Of a stretch of 64,000 bases of DNA, positions 55,791 to 64,000 are shown piece by piece (the stretch's first letter is position 1; each line of letters starts with the position of its first letter). Origin of the DNA: Archaeoglobales archaeon. GTDB taxonomy: Archaea; Halobacteriota; Archaeoglobi; Archaeoglobales; Archaeoglobaceae. The stretch spans positions 1 through 64,000 of the forward strand of contig JAAOZI010000020.1 of NCBI GenBank assembly GCA_011605865.1, in the 5' to 3' direction. The translations under genes were made by a program, and so were the position numbers. The notes below the pieces were generated by a model. That model saw only the letters and a program-made list of their open reading frames with translations. It was not told the origin of the DNA and made no database searches.

Positions 55791-57266
55791 ATGCATTGGG
55801 CCGATGTGATAGCTTCAGAACTCATTGAAATTTCTAGTTTTCACCGAATAGGTACCGGTATATCTCCTTCCGGACATATCCATCTAGGCAATTTAAGGGA
55901 GATGGTTACAGCAGATGTGGTAAGAAGGGCATTGATAGAAGCGGGCGGAAAAGCTGAAATAGTTTACATAGCAGACGACATGGACCCTCTAAGGAGAAGG
56001 TATCCTTTCTTGCCAGAAAAATATTCAGAATTCGTTGGAATGCCCCTGTGCAAAATTCCTGATCCATCTGGCTGTCATGAAAGTTATTCAGAACACTTCT
56101 TGCAACCTTTTCTTGAATCTCTCGAAATATTAGGCATTCCTGTACAAACGAGAAGAGCTAGCGAGATGTATCGGGAAGGATTATACGAAGAAGCCATAAA
56201 GATCTCCTTGAAAAATAACGAGAAAATAGCGCGTATAATAAGGGAAGTAACCGGAAGAGAACTAGAAGAAGACTGGTATCCTTTCATGCCAATCTGCGAG
56301 AGTTGCGGAAGAATAAATTCAACAAAGGTAACTGGATTCGATGATAAGTGGGTTTACTATTCATGTAGCTGCGGAAATATTGGTAAGGTCAGCTACAAGG
56401 GCGGTGGGAAGCTCAGCTGGCGTTTAGACTGGGTTGCAAGGTGGAAAATCCTGGGAATAACCTGTGAACCATTCGGAAAAGATCATGCAACGGCTGGAGG
56501 AAGTTATGATACTGGAAAAAGACTTGCAAGAGAAATATTCGATTATCCTCCTCCATTTCCAATTCCATACGAATGGATTCACCTGAAAGGCGTTGGAGCC
56601 ATGAAGAGCTCAAAAGGAATAGTAATTCCAGTAAGAGACCTTGTCGAGACTCTGCCACCAGAAATTGTTAGGTATATTATAATAAGAGCAAAACCGGAGA
56701 GACATATAGAATTCGATCCAGGACTTGGATTGCTTGAAATTATAGACGAATTTGAGGAAAAGTTCAAAGAAAAAGACAGGAGTGTTCAGTTAAGTTTGGT
56801 TCATGAAGTCAACTACTCAGAAGTCCCCCTCAGACATCTGATAGTTGTTGGCCAGATAGCTAACTGGAATTTGGAAAGAGTACTTGAAATTCTTGAAAGG
56901 AATGGATACAAAAGGGAGGATGTAAGATCAGACGTTGAAAGAAGACTGAAGTACTGCAAGGTTTGGTTGGAGAAATATGCCCCAAAAAATCTAAGATTCG
57001 AATTGATAAGTGGAAAAGTGGAGATCAGCGAAGAGGAGAAGAGTTTCATCGAAAGATATTCGGAAAGATTAAAAGAAGACATGAACGCAGAGGAAGTCCA
57101 CAAACTCGTTTACGAAGTTGCAAAGGAAGTAGGAATAGATGCGAACAGAGCTTTTAAGACAATTTACAGGATCCTGATAGGCAAGGATTATGGACCAAGG
57201 CTAGGTTATTTCATAAAATCACTTGGAGTTGACTGGGTCAAGAAGAGGTTTTATGAAGCGTATTGA
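55791..57266 (+). CDS. lysS: Lysyl-tRNA synthetase, class I
   Basis: TGISPSGHIHLGNLRE and MKSSKG motifs. Confidence 0.93.
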   Translation: MHWADVIASELIEISSFHRIGTGISPSGHIHLGNLREMVTADVVRRALIEAGGKAEIVYIADDMDPLRRRYPFLPEKYSEFVGMPLCKIPDPSGCHESYSEHFLQPFLESLEILGIPVQTRRASEMYREGLYEEAIKISLKNNEKIARIIREVTGRELEEDWYPFMPICESCGRINSTKVTGFDDKWVYYSCSCGNIGKVSYKGGGKLSWRLDWVARWKILGITCEPFGKDHATAGGSYDTGKRLAREIFDYPPPFPIPYEWIHLKGVGAMKSSKGIVIPVRDLVETLPPEIVRYIIIRAKPERHIEFDPGLGLLEIIDEFEEKFKEKDRSVQLSLVHEVNYSEVPLRHLIVVGQIANWNLERVLEILERNGYKREDVRSDVERRLKYCKVWLEKYAPKNLRFELISGKVEISEEEKSFIERYSERLKEDMNAEEVHKLVYEVAKEVGIDANRAFKTIYRILIGKDYGPRLGYFIKSLGVDWVKKRFYEAY

Positions 57267-58236
57267 AGCCGGTAGCTACTACAGTTACCTTCCTGAAGGT
57301 TGCAAACTTTGCAGAAGGGGTTCAAAGCTTGTGCTTTTCATTACAGGAATGTGCAAAAATTCATGCTTCTACTGCCCAGTTTCTAGGCAGAAATTTGGAA
57401 AAGACGTTGTTTTTGCCAACGAAAGAGAAGTTAAAAGTAAAGAGGATTTCATAGAGGAAATTGAAGCCATGAGCGCTGAAGGTGTCGCAATTACGGGAGG
57501 AGAACCGATGCTCAGGCTTAACAGACTGATCGAGTTCGTAAAACTATCAAAGGCTCTGGATTTGCATGTTCATATTTACACTTCCATTCCAGTCAAGAGA
57601 AAACTCTTAGAGAAAATAAAAGTTGATGAAATCCGCTTTCACCCCCCGGAGCTCAAAGGAGTTGAAAAGTACGCTGATTCAATAAAAGATGCAAAAAAAA
57701 TCGGAATGGATGCTGGATTCGAAATTCCGGCTTTTTCATATGAGGAAAAAATAGTAACAATTGTAAACAAGTTTGATGCTTTCTTAAATGTGAACCAGCT
57801 TGAAGCCACTGAAGCTAACTGGCTTGCACTTGAAAAGAGGGGTTTTCAAATCCGAGATTATTATGTTGAAACAGATGAAATTGTGAAACTTTATGAGAGA
57901 GCCAACAAGTTCCATTACTGTACAGCAAGATTCAAGGATTCTGCACAATTCAGAAGAAGACTGATAAGAATTGCCATGAACCTGCCCGACTTTTATCTGG
58001 TGACTAGAGATGGAACCGTACTTTGCACGAGGATTGAAGGAGATCTTGAAAAAGCGGAGAAAATATTAAGAATGAAGGGGTTAGAGTACCAGCGTTTTGA
58101 GGATTGTATAGAAGCTAGTCCCGAAATAGCTGAGGGGAAGTTAAAAGAAGTTCTTAAAGCAGAGGGTCTGAAACTTGCACTAGTTGAAAGATATCCAACA
58201 GTTAACAGAACCATAATCGAGCTGATGTGGATATGA
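57253..58236 (+). CDS. Radical SAM protein
   Basis: MCKNSCFYCPVS (CxxxCxxC); AITGGEPMLR. Confidence 0.85.
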   Translation: MKRIEAGSYYSYLPEGCKLCRRGSKLVLFITGMCKNSCFYCPVSRQKFGKDVVFANEREVKSKEDFIEEIEAMSAEGVAITGGEPMLRLNRLIEFVKLSKALDLHVHIYTSIPVKRKLLEKIKVDEIRFHPPELKGVEKYADSIKDAKKIGMDAGFEIPAFSYEEKIVTIVNKFDAFLNVNQLEATEANWLALEKRGFQIRDYYVETDEIVKLYERANKFHYCTARFKDSAQFRRRLIRIAMNLPDFYLVTRDGTVLCTRIEGDLEKAEKILRMKGLEYQRFEDCIEASPEIAEGKLKEVLKAEGLKLALVERYPTVNRTIIELMWI

Positions 58237-58520
58237 ATGTAGAAATCAGGGTCAGAAAATACCTAGAGAACGATAAGAACGGGATAAGGAGGGAGTTACT
58301 ACTAATATTTCTCGATGGGAAAAAGCATACAAGCGACGAAATATATGAGATCCTGAAAGCAAAGGGTTACGAAATAAACAAGAAAAGCGTTTCCGCAATG
58401 CTTGGGGTTGTGAGTTCAAAGCTCGGGATAGTCAAAACAGAACTTGGAGAGAAGAAAAAATACTACATAAAGAGCGAATATGCAGATCTCGTGGAAAGGG
58501 CTGTTAAAGCCAGCCTATAA
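58227..58520 (+). CDS. Small archaeal winged-helix-like protein
   Basis: ORF in operon; helix-rich HTH-like HTSDEIYEILKAKGYEINKKSVSAML. Confidence 0.6.
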   Translation: MDMNVEIRVRKYLENDKNGIRRELLLIFLDGKKHTSDEIYEILKAKGYEINKKSVSAMLGVVSSKLGIVKTELGEKKKYYIKSEYADLVERAVKASL

Positions 58521-59265
58521 GATCTACGAGGAAATGCTTTATAGAGAAGTTATGAAGAATGAAGTTCCAAAGCACATAGCTATAATTATGGATGGAAATC
58601 GAAGATTTGCAAGAAGGAAAGGAATGAAAGAAATTATGGGTTACGAATTCGGTTCTAAGAAGGCTGAAGAAGTATTAGAGTGGTGCTGGGAGCTGGGAAT
58701 AAGAATGTTGACGCTGTACGCCTTCTCCACAGAAAACTTCAGGAGGAGCGAGGAGGAGAAGAGGAACATTTTTAGAATATTCGAAAGAGAATTAAAAAGG
58801 CTTTTGACTGACGAGAAAACCTATGAAAGAGAAGTAAAGGTGAAGGTTGTCGGCAGGAAAGATTTGCTTCCAAAAAACATTTTAGATTTGGTTGAAAAAG
58901 TTGAAAAAGCCACGGAAAAGCATAAGAGGTGTTTCCTAAACATTGCTGTAGCATATGGGGGAAGGCAAGAGTTAATAGATGCAGCGAGAAGAATAGTTGA
59001 GAAGGTGATAAGGAGGGAGTTAATGCCAGAAGAAATAGATGAGAGGGTGATAGAGAAGAATCTCTATTACGACAACGAATTGTACGCCAAAGTAGATATA
59101 GTTATAAGAAGTGGCGGCGATCAAAGGCTTTCAAACTTTCTACCGTGGCAAACGGCAAATAGCGTTGCATACTTCTGCGATGTTTACTGGCCAGAGTTCA
59201 GAAAAATAGATCTGCTCAGGGCTATAAGAGAGTGGCAGAGGAGGAGAATATGTCCAAGAAATTAA
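58480..59265 (+). CDS. uppS: cis-Prenyltransferase (undecaprenyl diphosphate synthase family)
   Basis: PKHIAIIMDGNRRFARRKG; TLYAFSTENFRR; RSGGDQRLSNFLPWQ. Confidence 0.95.
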   Translation: MQISWKGLLKPAYKIYEEMLYREVMKNEVPKHIAIIMDGNRRFARRKGMKEIMGYEFGSKKAEEVLEWCWELGIRMLTLYAFSTENFRRSEEEKRNIFRIFERELKRLLTDEKTYEREVKVKVVGRKDLLPKNILDLVEKVEKATEKHKRCFLNIAVAYGGRQELIDAARRIVEKVIRRELMPEEIDERVIEKNLYYDNELYAKVDIVIRSGGDQRLSNFLPWQTANSVAYFCDVYWPEFRKIDLLRAIREWQRRRICPRN

Positions 59266-60464
59266 TGTACGAGTTCAAGAGAAAACTCGAGGAGCTGGAA
59301 AAATACCGGGGAAAAGGTACTGAGCTTATAACGCTGTATATTCCACCAGATAGAAACATTGCAGACGTTGCAAACCAGCTGAGAGAGGAGCTCAGCCAAG
59401 CTGCAAACATAAAGTCGAAACAAACGAGGACTAACGTGATGACTGGACTCGAAGCTATACTGAACAGGCTGAAATTATACAGAAAACCACCAGAGCATGG
59501 AATGGTTATATTTAGTGGCCTTGTTACGATAGATGGAAAAGAGAAGCACATAACAGAGATTCTTGAACCTCCAGAGCCCGTTCCGCTCTACAAGTATCAC
59601 TGCGACTCAAAGTTCTACTTAGATCCCCTGAAAGATATGCTCAGGGAGAAGAAGCTATATGGCCTAATAGTGCTCGACAGGAAGGAGGCAACGATAGGCC
59701 TGCTGAGGGGGAGAAGAATAGATGTCCTAGATTACGATACCTCCATGGTCCCCGGAAAGCACAGACAAGGGGGACAGAGTAGTGTAAGATTTGAGAGACT
59801 GCGAGAGCAGGCAATTCACGAATTCTACAAGAAAGTAGGAGAGATGGCAAACAATGCATTCCTCCAGTACAAGGACAAGATTGTAGGTATAATCATCGGA
59901 GGGCCGTCACCAACAAAAGATGAATTCTACCAAGGCGAATACTTGCATCATGAGCTCCAGAGAAAGGTCCTAGGCCTATTTGATGTTGGCTACACCGACG
60001 AAAGTGGTTTATACGAGCTCGTTGATAAGGCAAAGGATTTACTTTCAGAAGTCGAGCTAGTAAGGGAAAAGGAGCTGATGAACCGATTTCTGTATGAAGT
60101 TTCCCACGATGGTTTGGCGGTTTATGGAGAGGAAGAAATTAGGAGATATCTAGAACTTGGAGCAGTCGACATTCTCCTGATTTCTGAAGATCTCAGATAC
60201 GAAAGGGTACGCTACCGTTGCCCAATTTGCGGGGAAGAGAGAGTTTTAACATTGAGAGATAAAGCCGTTTCAAAACAGGTTTGCGAGAAAGACGGAGTGG
60301 AAATGGAGGAAGTCGAAAGAATCGATATAGTTTTAGAGCTTTCAGAGATCGCTGAAAAGATGAATACAAAAGTTGAATTCCTATCAACTGAAACAAAGGA
60401 GGGCGAAGTGTTGCTGAAGGCATTTGGCGGTATAGCCGGAATCCTAAGATTTAAACCCAAGTGA
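59250..60464 (+). CDS. prf1: Peptide chain release factor aRF1
   Basis: NIKSKQTR and GGQSSVRFERLRE motifs. Confidence 0.95.
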   Translation: MSKKLMYEFKRKLEELEKYRGKGTELITLYIPPDRNIADVANQLREELSQAANIKSKQTRTNVMTGLEAILNRLKLYRKPPEHGMVIFSGLVTIDGKEKHITEILEPPEPVPLYKYHCDSKFYLDPLKDMLREKKLYGLIVLDRKEATIGLLRGRRIDVLDYDTSMVPGKHRQGGQSSVRFERLREQAIHEFYKKVGEMANNAFLQYKDKIVGIIIGGPSPTKDEFYQGEYLHHELQRKVLGLFDVGYTDESGLYELVDKAKDLLSEVELVREKELMNRFLYEVSHDGLAVYGEEEIRRYLELGAVDILLISEDLRYERVRYRCPICGEERVLTLRDKAVSKQVCEKDGVEMEEVERIDIVLELSEIAEKMNTKVEFLSTETKEGEVLLKAFGGIAGILRFKPK

Positions 60465-60514
60465 ACTCATGCGTAAAAAATTTATATTTCGGTCTGCAAT
60501 TTTAGGGTAGTAAC

Positions 60515-60670
60515 ATGAAGCATTCAAAGAAATTTAAGGAGTACTTTGAGGATATAAAGCCGGTAACGGACGAGGAGCTTGAGGAGCTCCTGAACGATCC
60601 TCCCAAAAAAGAGGAAAGGAAAAAGAGCTTGAAAAAGGCCAAAAAAGAACTTTATAGACGGGAATTTTAA
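60515..60670 (+). CDS. Small uncharacterised charged protein (51 aa)
   Basis: ATG 60515: MKHSKKFKEYFEDIKPVTDEELEELLNDPPKKEERKKSLKKAKKELYRREF*; TTTATAT upstream; below the 60-aa cut-off of the supplied track. Confidence 0.5.
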   Translation: MKHSKKFKEYFEDIKPVTDEELEELLNDPPKKEERKKSLKKAKKELYRREF

Positions 60671-61329
60671 CGGAGACCAACAAGCTCCTCAAGCGCCTTC
60701 TTTCTGTCTTTGGCCTTCACTATTCCGCTCGCAAGTAGTACGCCATCTGCTCCGAGCTCAAGAGCTTTCACATAATCTTCATAACCCGTAATACCAGCAC
60801 CGCAAAGGACTTTAATTTTTCTACAAATTTCCTTTGCTGCTCTGACCGACTTTTCAACAATTTCCGGTCTTACCTTACTCACAGCCATTCCGGAACCTAT
60901 GAGCTCGGGAGGTTCAACAGCTACAAAATCTGGCTCCAGAGCTGCAACTGCCCTTGTTGTTGAGATATTATTCGTGCAAACTATTGAAACAAGACCAAGA
61001 GCTTTCATCTTCGTGATGCAGAAGTCGATATCGGCTAACTTCATTCTCCTTTCTGAATGATTCAAAATGCTTCCTTTTGCTCCATATTCCTTTATCATTT
61101 CTGCATTGACTACTCCGGTAAAGCTTCCAAATTCAACGGCATCGACGTGTTGCGAGAAAACGTCTATTCTAACCTCCCTAGCAATTGTTGGCAAATCAAG
61201 ATAATTAACTGCAACTGCAATATGTATACCACTTTTTTCAGCAACTTCTTCAGCTAGCTTTGCAAGTTCAAGCGCGCTCCTTCCGAAACTTTCCCTATAT
61301 GCTTTGAAATTGATCACGATCATATCCAA
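60667..61329 (-). CDS. tpiA: Triosephosphate isomerase (archaeal)
   Basis: INFKAY; SILNHSERR; AVEPPELIGSG; CGAGI; ADGVLLASGIV. Confidence 0.94.
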   Translation of the reverse strand: MDMIVINFKAYRESFGRSALELAKLAEEVAEKSGIHIAVAVNYLDLPTIAREVRIDVFSQHVDAVEFGSFTGVVNAEMIKEYGAKGSILNHSERRMKLADIDFCITKMKALGLVSIVCTNNISTTRAVAALEPDFVAVEPPELIGSGMAVSKVRPEIVEKSVRAAKEICRKIKVLCGAGITGYEDYVKALELGADGVLLASGIVKAKDRKKALEELVGLR

Positions 61330-61331
61330 AT

Positions 61332-62513
61332 TCAGAAGTCCGTCATTATTCTAAACTGATCTGTATCAGGCTTAAGGTATGCCATGAATCTCCTGACCGC
61401 CCCTTCCACATCTTTGGATTTAGTTATAGCTCTTCCCACGACCACTATATCTGCACCGGCCGAGATTACCTCAGACAAGTTTTCCGGTCTTATTCCACCG
61501 GCAACTGCAACCAAAACTTTAAACTTCTCTTTTATCTGTTTTGCAATGTCCCAAGGTGGTTTCAAGTGCTCGGCATCAATGGCCCTATGCAGCTCAACCA
61601 CATCCGGCGAAACATTTCTAGAAATTTCCTCAAGCTTCGCAACGGGGTTTTCAACGTTGAGCATATCGATGAAGGCCATTATTCCTGTTTTTTTCGCCTC
61701 GTTTATTCCCCTAATAATCGTGCTTATGGGTGCCAAACCCGAAATAACAACCGCATTTGCCGTGGCATCGGCAGCCATTCTTGCTTCCAGATTTCCAACG
61801 TCGAGTGTCTTCATGTCTAAAATGAAGAATGCATTTGGTTTGACTTCTCTGAGTTTCAGAACAATTTCGCAGCCATATTTTTTAACAAGAGGTGTTCCAA
61901 TTTCAAAGATTATGTGATCACTTTCAGGAATCTGGGAAATTATAGAAATTACTTCCTCCAAATCAGGTATGTCAAAGGCAATTTGTAAATAAGGCGGATC
62001 CCAAAGTTTTGTCAACTTTCTGCCAACAAAGGGATGAACGCTCCTATCTTTTTCATAGAGCACAGTTTCCACATCGGGGAAATTGCTCATAGCCCTTTTT
62101 ATTGCAAGTTTTGTTGCACCGTAGTTGTAGTAGTATATTTTGTGCCTGTTTTTTGCCATTGGATGAATAAAGACACTGACTATAATCACGTAGTCCTCAG
62201 CTCTCTCTTTCGGAATGTAGCCTTCCTCAACAGCATCGGCTATTGCTTTTGCAACAGCTGCTTGAGCAACACCAAAAATTAGCTCAGCTTGCTCCATAGT
62301 CTTAACTGTAACTTTTGGAACTATCACAGCAGGGGGTTTAGTTATCAGATTAGGTCTGAGAACTGCAAGGAGGGGCGTATGTCCTGCGGACAAGTTTGAA
62401 AGAGCATTCGCAAATGCTATGCCAACCGGGCTATCCTTTGTTCCTATAAGAAGATCGACATGAGCGACCTCATAGCCCTCTCCGATCAAAGCCTCTCCTA
62501 CTCTGAATTCCAT
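61332..62513 (-). CDS. fae-hps: Bifunctional formaldehyde-activating enzyme / 3-hexulose-6-phosphate synthase
   Basis: N-terminal Fae (GEALIGEGYEVAHVDLLIG), C-terminal Hps (LDMKTLDVGNLEARMAADATANAV; AVAGGIRPENL). Confidence 0.93.
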   Translation of the reverse strand: MEFRVGEALIGEGYEVAHVDLLIGTKDSPVGIAFANALSNLSAGHTPLLAVLRPNLITKPPAVIVPKVTVKTMEQAELIFGVAQAAVAKAIADAVEEGYIPKERAEDYVIIVSVFIHPMAKNRHKIYYYNYGATKLAIKRAMSNFPDVETVLYEKDRSVHPFVGRKLTKLWDPPYLQIAFDIPDLEEVISIISQIPESDHIIFEIGTPLVKKYGCEIVLKLREVKPNAFFILDMKTLDVGNLEARMAADATANAVVISGLAPISTIIRGINEAKKTGIMAFIDMLNVENPVAKLEEISRNVSPDVVELHRAIDAEHLKPPWDIAKQIKEKFKVLVAVAGGIRPENLSEVISAGADIVVVGRAITKSKDVEGAVRRFMAYLKPDTDQFRIMTDF

Positions 62514-62568
62514 GCACCCAATTCTCAGATTAGTAATAAACTTTTTGTTCAATGTCCTGTTTTCTTTT

Positions 62569-63327
62569 ATGAAACAGATCATTGTATACTTTGTGGGAAT
62601 AGCCGGCTCCGGTAAAACATACCTAACAAAGGCATTTTCTGACTGGTTAGACTCACAGAGAGTCGACCTTATGACGGTAAACCTGGATCCAGGAGCAGAT
62701 TTCGTGCCTTATTCTGCAGACATTGATGTAAGAGAGTGGTTCACACTGGGGAGCGTGATGCAGAAATACAATGTCGGTCCAAATGGAGCGCAGATTATCT
62801 GCTCGGATCTGCTCATTACGCTTATAGACGAAATAAAATACGAAATAGATCTCACAAATCCCAGCTTCATCTTAATTGACACCCCAGGCCAGATGGAAAT
62901 CTTCACACTCAGAGAAAGTAGCAGAATACTCATAGAAAGTCTTGGAAGGGAGAGAAGTATTATGGTATACCTCTTCGATCCAGTCGTTTCAAAAACAGCT
63001 CTTGGATTCCTTTCACAGCTCTTTATGGCAAATTCGACGATTTTCCGCCTTGAATTACCACAGATAAACGTCCTAGCAAAGGCGGACACTCTGAAAGATG
63101 ATGAAATTGAAAGAATAGTGAGGTGGAGCGAAGATCCCGAATATCTCGCAAGTTTCGTTGAAAGAAAAACACTCACTCTAGAACTCTTTCGAGTTCTAAA
63201 AGATTCAGGATTCTTCAGACCTCTAATTCCCGTCTCTGCTTTGAAAGGTTACGGTTTGGAAGATATATACGACGGAATTCAAGAAGTCTTCTATGGCGGG
63301 GAAGACATAGAAAGGGTTCTATTCTGA
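62569..63327 (+). CDS. GPN-loop GTPase family protein
   Basis: VGIAGSGKTYLTKAF P-loop; NLDPGAD; DTPGQME. Confidence 0.88.
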   Translation: MKQIIVYFVGIAGSGKTYLTKAFSDWLDSQRVDLMTVNLDPGADFVPYSADIDVREWFTLGSVMQKYNVGPNGAQIICSDLLITLIDEIKYEIDLTNPSFILIDTPGQMEIFTLRESSRILIESLGRERSIMVYLFDPVVSKTALGFLSQLFMANSTIFRLELPQINVLAKADTLKDDEIERIVRWSEDPEYLASFVERKTLTLELFRVLKDSGFFRPLIPVSALKGYGLEDIYDGIQEVFYGGEDIERVLF

Positions 63328-64000
63328 AGTTGCTTTGCAACAATTTCATCCAATATCTGCAAAAATTTTTCTTCACTCCCATATGGAATTAGAGCACCAG
63401 CAGCAACACTGTGACCTCCGCCACTTCCACCCACAGCTTCAGCCGATGCTCTCAAGGCTTTTCCAAGATTTAAACCAGAATCAACAAGCTTGTATGTTGC
63501 TCTAGCAGAAACTTTTATTCCTCTTTCACTTTCGGCAAAAGCAATTATGGGTTTTTTCGGATTTCTAACCAGGCTCATTCCAGCTACTATTCCGATTATT
63601 GTATCCCTGATCTCTCTTCCTGCATGAAAATACTGGACGTATTTTAGCTCTTTTATCCCCATCTCTTCAACAATTCTCAGACCTTCTGCAAGATTCTTTC
63701 TGTGATTCTGGAGTAAAGTCCTTGCTCTGCTGAAAGCCTTTTCGTCACCAAAGCATACAGCCATACCAACTTCAGCCTCTCCGTACCTCGCGGTTGCATT
63801 AAGCAGAGTTGAGAACTCCATTGCATCCCTCTTCTCACAGCCTTCAGGATTCCTGAGTAAAATATAGCATTCACCGGCTATCCTTTTTATTTCATCGTAA
63901 CCAAGCCCAAAATTTATACAATGTCTAACGATGGCAGAAATTATCCTTCTCTTCTCTTCTTTACTGATCTCTATCCATCTAACCCAAGGATCCACTTGCA
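63291..64000 (-). CDS. DHH/DHHA1-family phosphoesterase (RecJ-like), partial at window edge
   Basis: C-terminal GGSGGGHSVAAGALIP DHHA1 motif; ORF runs to window end. Confidence 0.75.
   Translation of the reverse strand, partial: QVDPWVRWIEISKEEKRRIISAIVRHCINFGLGYDEIKRIAGECYILLRNPEGCEKRDAMEFSTLLNATARYGEAEVGMAVCFGDEKAFSRARTLLQNHRKNLAEGLRIVEEMGIKELKYVQYFHAGREIRDTIIGIVAGMSLVRNPKKPIIAFAESERGIKVSARATYKLVDSGLNLGKALRASAEAVGGSGGGHSVAAGALIPYGSEEKFLQILDEIVAKQLQNRTLSMSSPP

Overview
Thermophile-like euryarchaeal chromosome segment, most likely Archaeoglobales. This is inferred from gene content: split rpoB''/rpoB', class I LysRS, fused TyrA-AroQ-PheA, form III RuBisCO, fused Fae-Hps and HdrABC/MvhD-type modules. 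Housekeeping blocks: an aromatic amino-acid operon (0.4-4.6 kb), MptA/RuBisCO/HisF/NAPRTase/biotin carboxylase/LeuA/DapF (4.9-15 kb), an rpoH-B''-B'-A'-A''-L30e-NusA-S12-S7-EF2 operon (15-26.3 kb), and tRNA-Thr/LysRS/UppS/aRF1/TPI/Fae-Hps (55.6-64 kb). The accessory middle (27-55 kb) holds an HdrABC-FlxABCD-like electron-bifurcation operon headed by a ferredoxin-MvhD-wHTH fusion, a divergent four-gene sarcosine/proline-dehydrogenase-like operon, a tandem CaiB-type CoA-transferase pair with four small uncharacterised ORFs, an MBL-TPR protein, an acyl-CoA synthetase, a Liv-type ABC transporter and an OFA-type MFS carrier. Strongest novel signals: (1) an unannotated 20-codon Tyr/Phe-rich leader ORF (435-497) before the aromatic amino-acid operon, with an ACACCT segment able to pair with either of two identical GAGGTGTTT Shine-Dalgarno repeats; (2) the Fd-MvhD-wHTH protein; (3) the CoA-transferase/small-ORF cassette; (4) dispersed IS605/TnpB-like end remnants with possible omegaRNA-like segments placed next to gene starts and stops. 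All family assignments come from reading motifs by eye; no database search was run.
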